This document shows positions 46,630-55,343 of a stretch of DNA of 64,000 bases, piece by piece. The notes under the pieces were generated by a model. The model had not been told where the DNA came from, searched no databases, and saw only the letters and a program-made list of their open reading frames with translations. The translations under genes were made by a program, and so were the position numbers. The first letter of the stretch is position 1. The number at the start of each line of letters is the position of its first letter. Source of the DNA: Maribellus comscasis (GTDB lineage Bacteria > Bacteroidota > Bacteroidia > Bacteroidales > Prolixibacteraceae); NCBI RefSeq assembly GCF_009762775.1, contig NZ_CP046401.1, forward strand, positions 1,364,001 through 1,428,000. Reading direction: 5' to 3'.

Positions 46630-47568
46630 ATGAAAACGAACCTTTACCTTCTTCTTTTTATGGCAATAGCTTTTCTTGTCGCGAATTGTGAAAAATCCGG
46701 CGATGAACCTCAACCGGGGAATGAACCCGATAGTCTTCCCGGAAAAATTGTTTTTCAAAAGGTAACTTCGCACACCTTGAAAGTGGCAACTGCAAATTCG
46801 ATGCACAATTCAACATCATATGGCGACGCAATGATTTACACACGTCCGGTTTGGTCAGATGATGGCTCCCGATTTGCTGCATTTGATTTATTAAACGCCG
46901 CTGAAACCGGCTCTTCATCTGTTTTTGCCCTTAAAATTGCCGATACACAGAACGAAACCCATACAAGCCGGGAAATCGGGAGCTCCACACAAATTGACTT
47001 AAACGGATCGCCAGCCTGGTCGCCCGATGGAACGACCATTGCTTTTCTTGTCGCCCCATACAACAAAATCATTTATCTGAATACACAAAACGGAGATACC
47101 GTTCAAACTGAATTTTCAGATAAAATCTCCGGTGATATAACGGCACTTGCCTGGCATCCGGATGGAGATATTGCCATAAACATTCTTTTCCGGCACGATT
47201 TTCAAAACGACAACGGAATATGGCTGATTGAACCTTTTAGTACAACATTAAAGGAAAAAATAGCTTCCGTAACGGAAATCTACGGGATTGAATTTCTGGA
47301 CTGGAATAAAGCGGGTTCAGCGCTGTTGTTATCGGACTCGTCCTACAACGATATTTACATTTTGATTACAAATACAGGTGTTATTACCCCAATACCAAAT
47401 CTGTACGGATTGGCCCCCTGCTGGTCCGCTGATGGCAAATACATAATGTATACAGGCATATCGGAACACAATGGGTCTGCCCTTGTTCCCGGTTTGTTTG
47501 TTTCGGATGTGAATGGTTCATTTGAAAAACTGCTTATTACAGATGCGGGATATTCCGACTGGCATTAA
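46630..47568 (+). CDS. PD40/TolB-like beta-propeller lipoprotein
   Basis: 312 residues. Lipoprotein signal MKTNLYLLLFMAIAFLVANC (Cys20) followed by an acidic-Pro linker (EKSGDEPQPGNEPD). Then come repeated WD40-like PD40 blades: PVWSDDGSRFAAFD, PAWSPDGTTIAFLV, LAWHPDGDIAINIL, PCWSADGKYIMYTG. The TolB-type propeller usually mediates protein contacts or peptide trimming in the periplasm. Only about five blades are evident, so it is a short version of the fold. No TolB-Pal genes are near. The region after the stop (47569-47791) has no supported gene. Confidence 0.82.
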   Translation: MKTNLYLLLFMAIAFLVANCEKSGDEPQPGNEPDSLPGKIVFQKVTSHTLKVATANSMHNSTSYGDAMIYTRPVWSDDGSRFAAFDLLNAAETGSSSVFALKIADTQNETHTSREIGSSTQIDLNGSPAWSPDGTTIAFLVAPYNKIIYLNTQNGDTVQTEFSDKISGDITALAWHPDGDIAINILFRHDFQNDNGIWLIEPFSTTLKEKIASVTEIYGIEFLDWNKAGSALLLSDSSYNDIYILITNTGVITPIPNLYGLAPCWSADGKYIMYTGISEHNGSALVPGLFVSDVNGSFEKLLITDAGYSDWH

Positions 47569-47783
47569 AAACACACTCGTTTTCTTCCCTATGGAGAAGT
47601 ACTTACAAACCGGCAGGACAGAAGTGTTTTTTCCTGTTGGTTTTTTTGCAAAACAGATAAGACCCCGGGCCGGACCGTTGATTCATCACGACTTATTGTT
47701 CGCAACTTTTTTGTCGTTAAAAATGACTTGTGAATTTGCTTCCCGGTACAGACTATACGCAGACAGAGAAAGACAGGGTATAT

Positions 47784-48806
47784 TTAATTAATTCAAGTTG
47801 CTATTTTTCAATTTTATTCAAAGTATATGAAAATAAGAACATTATTACTTTTAGGATGAATCCGTAATCAGTTACAGCATGTATTTTCTTTGGCAATAAT
47901 GTTGTTATTTCACTAAAAGTTGTTTCAATACGTTTGCGCATTGATTCTATCAGGAATTCCTGATACGGCTCACGTTTTCGTTTGGAGTTGCATTTTCTGG
48001 CAACAAGTAATTCTATTTGCTCTGCATCTCGAAGCATGTCCTCTATTTTGTAATTTGTATAACCAGCATCAGCATAAACCCGGCTTCCCTGTTCTAAATT
48101 AAACGGTAATTGTTTTAAAGCTTCTGAGTTATGCTTGCTTCCCGGCAAAAAAGTATATTCTACCGGAATACCCTCAGTAGTTACCATTACATGGACATTA
48201 AAGCCATAGAACCATCGTCGCATGGTAGCTTTTTTGCCTCTGTATATTTCCCCTTGTATAAGTTTGGAGTTGGCTATCCGCATATTATCACAGGTTTTTA
48301 CAGGAAAACTGTCAATGATATATTCTGATTCAATATTTAATTCCTTTATCATTCCTGAAAGCTGAAAGAAAAGATCAACGATTAAATCCCTTATCATGTG
48401 CAACCTCCTGTTGAAACGACTTTTAGAAAGCATATTAGGTATTAAGCTTACCGAGCGCATAAAGCAAATAGCCTTTTCCTGGTTACCTGAAAAATAAAGA
48501 GCAGAGATAACTGTTGTGGTAATTACTTCTGCATCCGAAATGTTCCGGTTTTGTGGTTCAGTATGTTCTATCTCTTTCAGCAAATCATCAATAATTGTGT
48601 AAATTGCGATCGATTTTTTAATCATATCCTCCAGGTTGTTTTGTTTCGCAGCAGAAATCTGGAGGATTATTTTTAATTATCCCATAAAATGCTGCTGTCC
48701 AAAGCTATTTTGTTAAAAACTTCTTTCTTTTTGTTCATGCTACTCGAATTATTCGATTTTAAAATGCTTAATTTTAATGCTTTAACTAGCAACTTGAGTT
48801 AATTAA
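47784..48806. mobile_element. IS982-family insertion sequence with 8-bp target duplication
   Basis: Element body 47792-48798 (1007 bp). The ends are inverted repeats TTCAAGTTGCTA (47792-47803) and TAGCAACTTGAG (48787-48798), 11 of 12 matched. TTAATTAA flanks both sides (47784-47791 and 48799-48806) and is the likely target duplication. One transposase gene on the minus strand fills it. The ends and gene look intact, so the element may be active. Confidence 0.85.
47801..48625 (-). CDS. IS982-family transposase
   Basis: 274-residue DDE transposase. An N-terminal helical region (NISDAEVITTTVISALYFSG) is followed by the catalytic core with Asp in EYIIDSFPVKTCDNMRIANS, an RRWFYGFNVHVMVTTEGIPV region, Asp in SRVYADAGYTNYKIEDML and the terminal Glu in RKRIETTFSEITTLLP. 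This is the IS982 pattern (ISL3/IS4-like fold). The start at 48625 has an unusually good ribosome site (GGAGGA five bases upstream). The gene reads through to the left inverted repeat, typical of compact IS elements. Confidence 0.9.
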   Translation of the reverse strand: MIKKSIAIYTIIDDLLKEIEHTEPQNRNISDAEVITTTVISALYFSGNQEKAICFMRSVSLIPNMLSKSRFNRRLHMIRDLIVDLFFQLSGMIKELNIESEYIIDSFPVKTCDNMRIANSKLIQGEIYRGKKATMRRWFYGFNVHVMVTTEGIPVEYTFLPGSKHNSEALKQLPFNLEQGSRVYADAGYTNYKIEDMLRDAEQIELLVARKCNSKRKREPYQEFLIESMRKRIETTFSEITTLLPKKIHAVTDYGFILKVIMFLFSYTLNKIEK

Positions 48807-49402
48807 ATAAAATCTCCCCCCGCAGCGTAAAATTTAATCTTGTTGTAGCTTATATATTTACCAAAAAACGAGACACCAACCGAAATACTAATTCCGTAGT
48901 AAACAGGTATTGCAGGTTCCAGAATAAACTGATTTACGTTTTCCTTAATCGTTTTGTGCTCTCCGGACAGCTCAAGATTGTCAAAAGTCTTAATTCTGTT
49001 TGCACCGTCCCATACATGAACGCTATGAATTTTTGTACCATACCATCTTTCCGGGTCTTCGTGATGTGAAGCAACAGCGCACCTGAAGAGAACAAATATT
49101 TTTGATAGTTTTAGCCTTGTTCCGTTTAAAATAACCGGTGAATGTAAAGCAATATGAAACCAGTTGTTGGTATCCTTTTCACCATAAAATTTTGCACCAT
49201 CTCCCTGTCTTAAAATTCCAAGCCAGGCATCGCCATCATCTATCGTACAAACACCGAGTCTGTGACCAATGAGAAAATTTGGCCGTTCAACCTGTGTGGA
49301 AACGCCATGTGCCCAGGCCGCATATTTTAGCTGGGGCGGAGAAACTAACCTTGATGACAGCTTTCCTTTTTGCGTAATATTTCGATTTATATTATTTCCC
49401 AT
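48803..49402 (-). CDS. DUF6623-like protein
   Basis: 199 residues without signal peptide: YAAWAHGVSTQVERPNF, GDGAKFYGEKDTNNWFHIAL, HSPVILNGTRLKLSKIFVLF, IHSVHVWDGANRIKTFDNLE, LSGEHKTIKENVNQFILEPA. The WxHG-xxVQVE, TNNWFH and VxVxDG patterns fit DUF6623, a beta-rich family of unknown function from bacteria and fungi. Its TAA stop (48803-48805) lies inside the 8-bp target duplication of the IS982 element, so the coding sequence survived insertion intact, but any native 3' region or terminator was displaced by about 1 kb. Confidence 0.65.
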   Translation of the reverse strand: MGNNINRNITQKGKLSSRLVSPPQLKYAAWAHGVSTQVERPNFLIGHRLGVCTIDDGDAWLGILRQGDGAKFYGEKDTNNWFHIALHSPVILNGTRLKLSKIFVLFRCAVASHHEDPERWYGTKIHSVHVWDGANRIKTFDNLELSGEHKTIKENVNQFILEPAIPVYYGISISVGVSFFGKYISYNKIKFYAAGGDFI

Positions 49403-49624
49403 GATTATATAGAATGATTCTTAATATAAATAAAAATTGCCGGAAAATCAAATTTGACTTATCGGGTCATTCGCCGCATAAACCATTTTCTTCCTGCCAC
49501 TCCGTCTGAATTCAAATCATCGTGCATTTCAAAAATTATTTGTTTTGGGAATGCTGACACCCCTCCCCGCCGGAGCGAAACAAATGCCGGCTGTTGACCA
49601 TTCATTTCTCTTTCAAACTACGAT

Positions 49625-49705
49625 TCAAATTAATATTATCCCCGCACAGGTTTCGCCTCCTCACAGGAGGAGTACCCGGGAGCGAACGAGGGGGAGGTGG
49701 TTATG
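49625..49705. repeat. GC-rich hairpin patch with CCTCC-GGAGG stem
   Basis: CCTCC-TCACA-GGAGG followed by CCCGGGAGCGAACGAGGGGG. Related CCCCTCG-GCAACGA and CCCCTCGCTTACAACGAGG patches occur near 50571 and 51268, so a dispersed element is likely. The 49403-49739 gap has no gene. Confidence 0.4.
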
Positions 49706-49739
49706 AGCTTTTATACCCCCACCAAAAAAACTGCTCCCT

Positions 49740-50192
49740 TTAAAATGCGTAGCCAATACCAATCAGAGGCAGGATAAAATTATCGGGGGAATAAATGGCT
49801 GAGCCTTTCAAAAGAAAGCCTTTGGGGCCCTGGTAGCGGTAACCGACACGCATCGTAAAAAAACCACCGCCGCCAAAAACGTCGACAATGGAACCCGCTC
49901 CCGCTTCAAAAAAACTTTTGGGGCCACCACTTACAAGTGCCAGTTCGGCCAGGGGCAAAAACGGATCCCAAATCATAAAACCGCCTTTCAGGGCAAGAGC
50001 CAGACGCTCATCAAGCGGAAAAAGGCGTTCGTAACTGTACATCAGCAAATCCTCACAGTAAACCGCATTAAGCTTCATGGTATAAAACCCTGAGCTGTCG
50101 GAGGCCTGACTGTTTGCAGCGATTTGATTTGTCTGTGAAAAGGAACCAATGGAAAAGGTTAACATGAAAACAAAAGCAACAACTCGTTTCAT
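49740..50192 (-). CDS. Small exported, probably outer-membrane beta-barrel-like protein
   Basis: 150 residues: signal peptide MKRVVAFVFMLTFSIGSFS before QTNQ. The mature part has alternating-polarity strands (MKLNAVYCEDLLMYSYERLF, ALKGGFMIWDP, FFTMRVGYRYQGPKGFLLKG) and ends in a C-terminal aromatic residue (LIGIGYAF), as outer-membrane barrels do. With six to eight short strands it would be a small barrel or a periplasmic beta-clamshell. No family is recognised. It is a single gene next to repeat DNA. Confidence 0.6.
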   Translation of the reverse strand: MKRVVAFVFMLTFSIGSFSQTNQIAANSQASDSSGFYTMKLNAVYCEDLLMYSYERLFPLDERLALALKGGFMIWDPFLPLAELALVSGGPKSFFEAGAGSIVDVFGGGGFFTMRVGYRYQGPKGFLLKGSAIYSPDNFILPLIGIGYAF

Positions 50193-50335
50193 GACCGTAA
50201 TTTTTGGTTTATAATAAGGTACAAAAATTAACGGTCCGGTACAATGTTATAAAACGCTTACCCGGCCATACCCTGCGGGTACTTTTAATTTTCTGCAATT
50301 GTTTTTTGCCGATACAAGCGACATACCACTTCCCC

Positions 50336-50515
50336 TGCCTCCGGTATTTACCGGGACGAGTAGCCTATTTACCCGTGCGAGTAGCTCCCCGACCCATCCG
50401 GGTAAACGGTTTTCACTATTCGGGTAAGGGTTTTATGTGTCCTGTTGCATTTTACCCCGAACGAGTAAAAGATTTTATATAATCGGGTAAGGGATTGGGG
50501 GAAACGGGTAAAAAA
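50336..50515. repeat. Minisatellite of about 21-bp units (eight copies)
   Basis: Units such as TTTACCGGGACGAGTA, TTTACCCGTGCGAGTA and AATCGGGTAAGG place GTA (or GTT) at 50360, 50381, 50402, 50424, 50444, 50465, 50487 and 50508, spacing 20-22. In the plus frame that is open here, part of it would read as heptads (YLPGRVA, YLPVRVA, PRPIRVN). It is degenerate and stops occur, so coding is unlikely. Confidence 0.65.
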
Positions 50516-50774
50516 TCTGGATACACGAGCTGAAGAAAAGGATGTATTGTTTACTATTCATCTCTTCCACCCCCTCGTTTGCAACGAAGCAGGTGGGCTA
50601 ATTCGCTATTTACCGATAAAAACATCAAAAAAACACTTTCAGGTATTTTAACCACCGATACACTTTCTCCATTTACCGACAGAAGAATTCGATTGGCTGG
50701 ATATTGCTGTTTTCGCCTCCAATAAAATGTAATCTTTGTTCCCATTATTAGGAAACAGAAAACAATTAGAAAAG

Positions 50775-51176
50775 ATGAAAACGTTAATGAAACAAATTAC
50801 AGCCGGAACATTTTTAGCCATTTTATTATTCGCCGGAAATGTAAAAGCAGAAGGAACAGAAATAAAAGCCTCAAGCCATGAGAGAATGGAAACAGCACTA
50901 CAGTTGGAAAACTGGATGACAGACGAAGCAATCCGGAATACAAAGGCTGCATCGACTGCAGATTTTACGACGGAAACAGAATCAGCGCTGGAACTTGAAA
51001 ACTGGATGACCAGCGATTTGACCCGGAACAATATCCTTGCAGAAAACATGGAAACAGAAAACGAACTGGAACTGGAAGCATGGATGACCAACGAAACTGT
51101 TTGGAGCGCTTCTGAAACAGATACAGATAAAGAATTAGCACTGGAAAGCTGGATGACAGACAACAATATTTGGTAA
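50775..51176 (+). CDS. Exported protein with four ELExWMT repeats
   Basis: 133 residues from the ATG at 50775; an upstream start at 50736 would add charged residues before the signal. The signal peptide is MKTLMKQITAGTFLAILLFA, cut after GNVKA. The mature part is four acidic repeats with the core LENWMTDEAIRN, LENWMTSDLTRN, LEAWMTNETVWS and LESWMTDNNIW, spaced 31-35 residues apart and joined by Ser/Thr/Glu-rich linkers. It ends exactly after the fourth repeat. Similar EDWM/LExWMxD repeat proteins occur in other Bacteroidetes, function unknown. A strong terminator follows. Confidence 0.72.
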   Translation: MKTLMKQITAGTFLAILLFAGNVKAEGTEIKASSHERMETALQLENWMTDEAIRNTKAASTADFTTETESALELENWMTSDLTRNNILAENMETENELELEAWMTNETVWSASETDTDKELALESWMTDNNIW

Positions 51177-51204
51177 ATTTTTTCATAGTATAGTTTAGTT
51201 AGGA

Positions 51205-51240
51205 AAAAGAGGGTGCAGGCAATTGCACCCTCTCTTTTTT
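51205..51240 (+). terminator. Intrinsic terminator after the repeat protein gene
   Basis: GAGGGTGCA-GGCAAT-TGCACCCTC with a following T-run, 32 bases after the stop. Confidence 0.9.
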
Positions 51241-51338
51241 GTGCTTCTGATTATTGTACGGATCTGCCCCTCGCTTACAACGAGGAGCAGTGAAGGGTGT
51301 CTTATACTGAAATAACTTGACGCAAAAATGTCAAGAAA

Positions 51339-51749
51339 ATGAAAAAAAGGAATGAATCCATGTTAACAGATTACATGGATGGATTTGAAGAAAAAACAGT
51401 TAATTACAGTAATTATGAAGTAAGCTTCCGACGTTGGCTGGTAGCGCAGATTGATGCTGGAAATATGAGTTACCAGGAAGCACGGGAACGATTTTCATTA
51501 TCAAGATTTGAATATAAAAAGATCATAAAGCGCTGGCAGGAGAGATATTCCGACGAAATCCACATATCTTTACAGATGATGAGTGCAAAAGAAAGAACAG
51601 ACCACAAAGCGTTGGAGAAACGCATCAGGGAATTGGAAAAGCAGTTGGAACGTGCGCAGATGAAGAATGTGGCGCTGAACACTATGATTGACATTGCAGA
51701 AAACGACTACAAACTCGAAATCAGAAAAAAGTCTGGACCCAAACAGTAG
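51339..51749 (+). CDS. IS3-family OrfA (DNA-binding regulator)
   Basis: 136 residues: an HTH-like region (SYQEARERFSLSRFEYKKI) and a C-terminal leucine-zipper coiled coil (about 90-120, LEKRIRELEKQLERAQMKNV), as in IS3 OrfA proteins that bind the terminal repeats and multimerise. Near the 3' end an A AAA AAG heptamer (51725-51731) sits in the frame required for -1 slippage. Alone it acts as repressor; fused, it supplies the DNA-binding part of the transposase. Confidence 0.85.
   Translation: MKKRNESMLTDYMDGFEEKTVNYSNYEVSFRRWLVAQIDAGNMSYQEARERFSLSRFEYKKIIKRWQERYSDEIHISLQMMSAKERTDHKALEKRIRELEKQLERAQMKNVALNTMIDIAENDYKLEIRKKSGPKQ
51725..51731 (+). promoter_or_regulatory. Programmed -1 frameshift site of the IS3 element
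   Basis: A-AAA-AAG in the OrfA frame. After slipping back one base the ribosome reads GTC TGG ACC CAA ... CGC ATG TAT straight into OrfB, giving an OrfAB fusion with no stop between. A clear downstream pseudoknot was not identified. Confidence 0.7.
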
Positions 51750-51763
51750 ATGTACTGGCACGC

Positions 51764-52690
51764 ATGTATCCTTTGGTTTCCAAGGCGGTACTATGCGAAC
51801 TGTTTGGGTTTACCCGCCAGGCCTGGTACGACAATAGGAAACGTCAATCCGGGTACCAGATGGAGGAAGTTTTTATATTAAGACAGGTAAAAGATTTGCG
51901 TAAAGAGCACAAGCGGATGGGGACAGAGAAGCTCCACCGGCTGATTGCGCCGACCCTTCAGAAACATAATATTAAATATGGAAGGGACAAGTTTTATATC
52001 CTGCTGCGGGAACATGGCCTGTTGGTCAGGCGGCGCAGGCGCAGGCCTAAAACAACCAATTCGAAGCATTTTTTCCGCAAGTATCCCAACCTGGTAAGGG
52101 ATATTGAGATAATGAGTTCCGGGCGTTTATGGGTTAGCGACATAACCTACATTCGCACTGAAAAAGGTTTTGTTTACCTCTCGCTTGTTACCGATGCATA
52201 TTCCAGAAAAATTGTTGGCTGGTGCCTCTGGCCCGACCTCACCAGCGAAGGGGCTTTAAATGCTCTAAAGATGGCCATTTCAGGGGAAGGGGTGAAGCAG
52301 AACCTTATCCACCATTCCGACCGCGGCATCCAGTATTGCTGCACCGACTATGTGAACTACCTGCAAGGTTCAAATATCAATATTTCGATGACAGAAAACG
52401 GCGACCCCTATGAAAACGCTATAGCCGAGCGGGTTAATGGTATTTTAAAGAATGAATATGATTTAAACGAAACTTACCCGGATTATCATGCAGCCCTGGA
52501 AGCAACAAAGGTTGCGGTTTACAAATACAACAACAAACGTCCGCACCGCAGCGTGGATTTTATGCTTCCGGTGGATGCACACAAGGAATCGGGATCACTT
52601 AAAAAGCACTGGAAAAAGCGGGAATTTAATACGACGGGAAAAGAAGCAACAGAATACAAACCTGCAACAAAAACCAGCGATAAAAAATGA
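51764..52690 (+). CDS. IS3-family OrfB (DDE integrase-type transposase)
   Basis: 308 residues: HTH_21-like region (RQVKDLRKEHKRMGTEKLHR; LLVRRRRRRPKTTNS) and an rve integrase core with Asp in LWVSDITYIRTEKGFVYLSL, Asp in LIHHSDRGIQYCC and Glu in YENAIAERVNGILKNEY. All three catalytic acids are present. Normally made as the OrfAB fusion through the A AAA AAG site; the ATG at 51764 is inside the fused frame. Basic tail at the C-terminus. It seems intact. Confidence 0.92.
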   Translation: MYPLVSKAVLCELFGFTRQAWYDNRKRQSGYQMEEVFILRQVKDLRKEHKRMGTEKLHRLIAPTLQKHNIKYGRDKFYILLREHGLLVRRRRRRPKTTNSKHFFRKYPNLVRDIEIMSSGRLWVSDITYIRTEKGFVYLSLVTDAYSRKIVGWCLWPDLTSEGALNALKMAISGEGVKQNLIHHSDRGIQYCCTDYVNYLQGSNINISMTENGDPYENAIAERVNGILKNEYDLNETYPDYHAALEATKVAVYKYNNKRPHRSVDFMLPVDAHKESGSLKKHWKKREFNTTGKEATEYKPATKTSDKK

Positions 52691-52904
52691 AGCTGCACAA
52701 AAAAACAGGAAGAAGAATTATATCTGTCCCTTTAATCAGGGATAAGACAGAAAGGAATGAGCAGTTACAGGGATTAAAAATATGCAGGAAAGAATTTGCA
52801 AGAATAAAAAATGAAATAGTTTTGTAAATCAGTAAATGCAGAATAAATATTTACATCTATCAGAAATTAAAGTTAAATCTGTCAAGTTATTTCAGGAAAG
52901 GACA

Positions 52905-53270
52905 GGGCCCCAGGCAATCTTCGTGTCTCCCCGGACAATTTTAGTGCTCCCTGGTACAATTGACCGCTCCCCGGGCTACTTTTATTATCCCGCAGACGAT
53001 TTCACGCTTCCCCGGACGATTTTTGCTCTCCCAAAGGCAGGTTAGGTCTCCCCCGACGATTTTTTTGAGTTCCCGGGCAAATTTAAACGCTCCCCAGGCC
53101 CTTTTTCTTATTCCGCAGATAGTTTCAGGCTTCCCCTTGTAATTTTTTGCACTCCGCATGAGACAGGAACCACTCCCCGGCCAATTTTGGTGCTCCCCGG
53201 TAAAATTGACCGCTCCCCGGGCAATTTTTATTGTTCTGCCGGAATATCAAGCTCTCCCCGGCATTCTTTT
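52905..53270. repeat. Higher-order minisatellite: 123-bp repeat built of about 20.5-bp subunits
   Basis: About 18 subunits of the type CTCCCCGGacaATTTTtggtg. Corresponding subunits in successive 123-bp blocks start at 52947, 53070 and 53193, i.e. exactly 123 bases apart (CTCCCTGGTACAATTGACCG, TTCCCGGGCAAATTTAAACG, CTCCCCGGTAAAATTGACCG). Several frames are partly open on both strands only because the repeat lacks stops. No gene is supported in 52750-53525. Confidence 0.75.
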
Positions 53271-53525
53271 CTCTCTTTTACTTCGAAATGAACATATTAT
53301 TTGGAATAATGGAAATCCCGCACATCAAAAATCTTCTAAAAGCTTTGTGATGAACGGGTTTTGGCTGGATTTGTATATTTTGTGGTATTCCATTGTTGTT
53401 AAAAAGGCGGGAGCAGCAAATACACCGACACAAACAAGGGACAGGTGTAATTTGAAAAATTATCAACATTTTGAATATTAATCGTTAGCAATCATTATAT
53501 TTAGTATCCCATTCGACTAAAACTA

Positions 53526-54428
53526 ATGGAAAACCTAAAAAGCCAAAACATCAGATCTGCTGTCTTTAACTGGTTAAATTCACTTGTTTTTAAATATCCA
53601 GACAAAGTAATTCCATCAAAGGAACTTACTCACGGCTGTATTATTAATGGTGAACGTATTGTTTTATCCGGTGCTCAAGGAATATGGAAACCCAAACAAT
53701 TAGAATATCCAATTTCAATAAAATCGGTTAGTGACAGTATTTATGATGATGTACATTTAGAAGATAATTTAATACACTACAAATACAGAGGTACCAATCC
53801 CAACTTCTATGTGAATGTTGGATTGCGTGAATGTATGAATCAGAAAATTCCTTTGGTCTATCTTCATCAGGTTGTAAAAGGAAAATATCTGGTTGAATGG
53901 CCAGTTTTTATTGTTGCCGATGATCCCAGAAATCTAACCTTCACCGTTGAAGCAAATGCACATCAAATTGATTTTAATTCTCATTTAGATATTACCGAAG
54001 AACCCAACGAACTGGAACGAAAGTATGCTACAAGGCAAATGATTCAACGTTTGCACCAGGGAACTTTCCGGGAAAGGGTTTTAGAAGCTTACCATGAACA
54101 TTGTGCAATGTGCAATTTAAAACATCGCGAATTGTTGGATGCTGCACACATTATTCCCGACAACAAAGGAGGAAAACCAGTTGTACCCAATGGACTTTCA
54201 TTATGCAAAATTCACCATGCAGCTTTTGATCAAAATATCATTGGAATTACTCCTGATTACCAAATGCATGTGCGTGAAGATATTCTTAGCGAGATTGATG
54301 GGCCAATGCTGAAGCATGGAATCCAGGAAATGCATGGGAATAAATTGATTTTACCTCGATCATCTTCTTTGCAACCGAATAAAGCGTGGTTGGAAGAACG
54401 ATTTGATGCATTTAAAAGAATAGGATAA
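53526..54428 (+). CDS. HNH endonuclease, predicted restriction type
   Basis: 300 residues. The N-terminal about 190 residues are a mixed alpha/beta domain of the COG3440 type (LVFKYPDKVIPSKELTHGC; LIHYKYRGTNPNFYVNVGLR; PLVYLHQVVKGKYLVEWPVF). The C-terminal HNH domain is CAMCNLKHRELLDAAHIIPD, NGLSLCKIHHAAFDQNIIGI, with paired Cys and a His-Ile-Ile/His-His metal-binding core. COG3440 proteins are annotated as putative modification-dependent or stand-alone restriction enzymes. No methyltransferase is beside it. It lies directly against the start of the hairpin array at 54.5 kb. Confidence 0.88.
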   Translation: MENLKSQNIRSAVFNWLNSLVFKYPDKVIPSKELTHGCIINGERIVLSGAQGIWKPKQLEYPISIKSVSDSIYDDVHLEDNLIHYKYRGTNPNFYVNVGLRECMNQKIPLVYLHQVVKGKYLVEWPVFIVADDPRNLTFTVEANAHQIDFNSHLDITEEPNELERKYATRQMIQRLHQGTFRERVLEAYHEHCAMCNLKHRELLDAAHIIPDNKGGKPVVPNGLSLCKIHHAAFDQNIIGITPDYQMHVREDILSEIDGPMLKHGIQEMHGNKLILPRSSSLQPNKAWLEERFDAFKRIG

Positions 54429-54662
54429 CAAAAAAACTAATTAACCTCATGTATCTTTCTGAACTTAAACTTTGGAATTAATGGTGATAATTTTGACTCG
54501 GCAGAACCTGCATTTTTTCGATGATCGGACAATGCCAGAGGTATTGTATGTGTATAAAAAGAGAGCCAACCGGCAAAACATCCGACTCCGGCCGGAGTCG
54601 AATTCCCTCTGCCTGTCAATGTTTTTATAAACATGTGATGCCGCCGGCATCAGGCACACCGG

Positions 54663-54740
54663 CATTTCTGATTTTGTGTCTTTCCCTCTAATGCGGCTCA
54701 TGTTGCAGGAGCGGGTTGCTTTGCCATGTACGTCCGCCAT
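54663..54740 (-). pseudogene. vsr 5' fragment 1 (very-short-patch-repair endonuclease start)
   Basis: Minus strand reads MADVHGKATRSCNM then SRIRGKDTKSEM before running into hairpin H3. Vsr proteins typically begin MADVHDKATRSxNM or end this segment with SRIRGKDTKPE, so the match is to the true N-terminus. The catalytic PD-(D/E)XK part is absent. Confidence 0.75.
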
Positions 54741-55081
54741 ACCGGCAAATGTACAATTTAAAACAAAACCTGCATTTTTTCGCTGATCGGACAATGCCGG
54801 AGGTATTGTATGTGTATAAAAAAAGAGAAAAAACGGGGGAAACATCCGACTCCGGCCGGAGTCGAATTTCTTTTGCTTAAAAAAATTCTATAAATATCGG
54901 ATGCTGCGGGCATCCATTCCTCTCAGGTAAAACATGTTTAATTTCAAAAACAAATCCAGCGGATTTGAATATGTATAGAAATGAAATTGTGAAATAAAAG
55001 ATGCGACTCCGGACGGAGTCGAATTCCCTCTGCCTGTTAATGTTTTTATAAACATGTGATGCCGCCGGCATCAGGCACACC

Positions 55082-55159
55082 GCATTTCTGATTTTGTGTT
55101 TTTCCCCTAATGCCGCTCATGTTGCAGGAGCGGGTTGCTTTGCCATGTACGTCCGCCAT
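55082..55159 (-). pseudogene. vsr 5' fragment 2, frameshifted
   Basis: Same start MADVHGKATRSCNMSGIRGK, then length changes shift the frame (TQNQK) before hairpin H3. The frameshift shows the fragment is under no coding constraint. Confidence 0.7.
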
Positions 55160-55343
55160 ACCGGCAAATGTACAACTTAAAACAAAACCTGCATTTTTTC
55201 GCTGATCGGACAATGCCAGAGGTATTGTATGTGTATAAAAAGAGAGCCAACCGGCAAAACATCCGACTCCGGCCGGAGTCGAATTCCCTCTGCCTGTCAA
55301 TGTTTTTATAAACATGTGATGCCGCAGGCATCAGGCACACCGG

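Larger units (their letters stand above)
51298..52749 (+). mobile_element. IS3-family insertion sequence
   Basis: About 1452 bp with terminal TGTCTTAT (51298-51305) and ATAAGACA (52742-52749), TG..CA ends as expected for IS3. It contains two overlapping-frame genes orfA and orfB. No clear 3-4-bp target duplication is visible beside these ends (GGG versus GAA), so the exact ends or the age of the copy are uncertain. Confidence 0.75.

Noticed and set aside
47513..47791. 92-codon frame after the PD40 lipoprotein
   Set aside because: It starts inside the preceding gene in another frame and ends at the IS982 target duplication; no coding features.
52836..53481. Several short frames on both strands in the 123-bp repeat
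   Set aside because: They exist because the repeat lacks stops; interrupted in every frame and without start signals.
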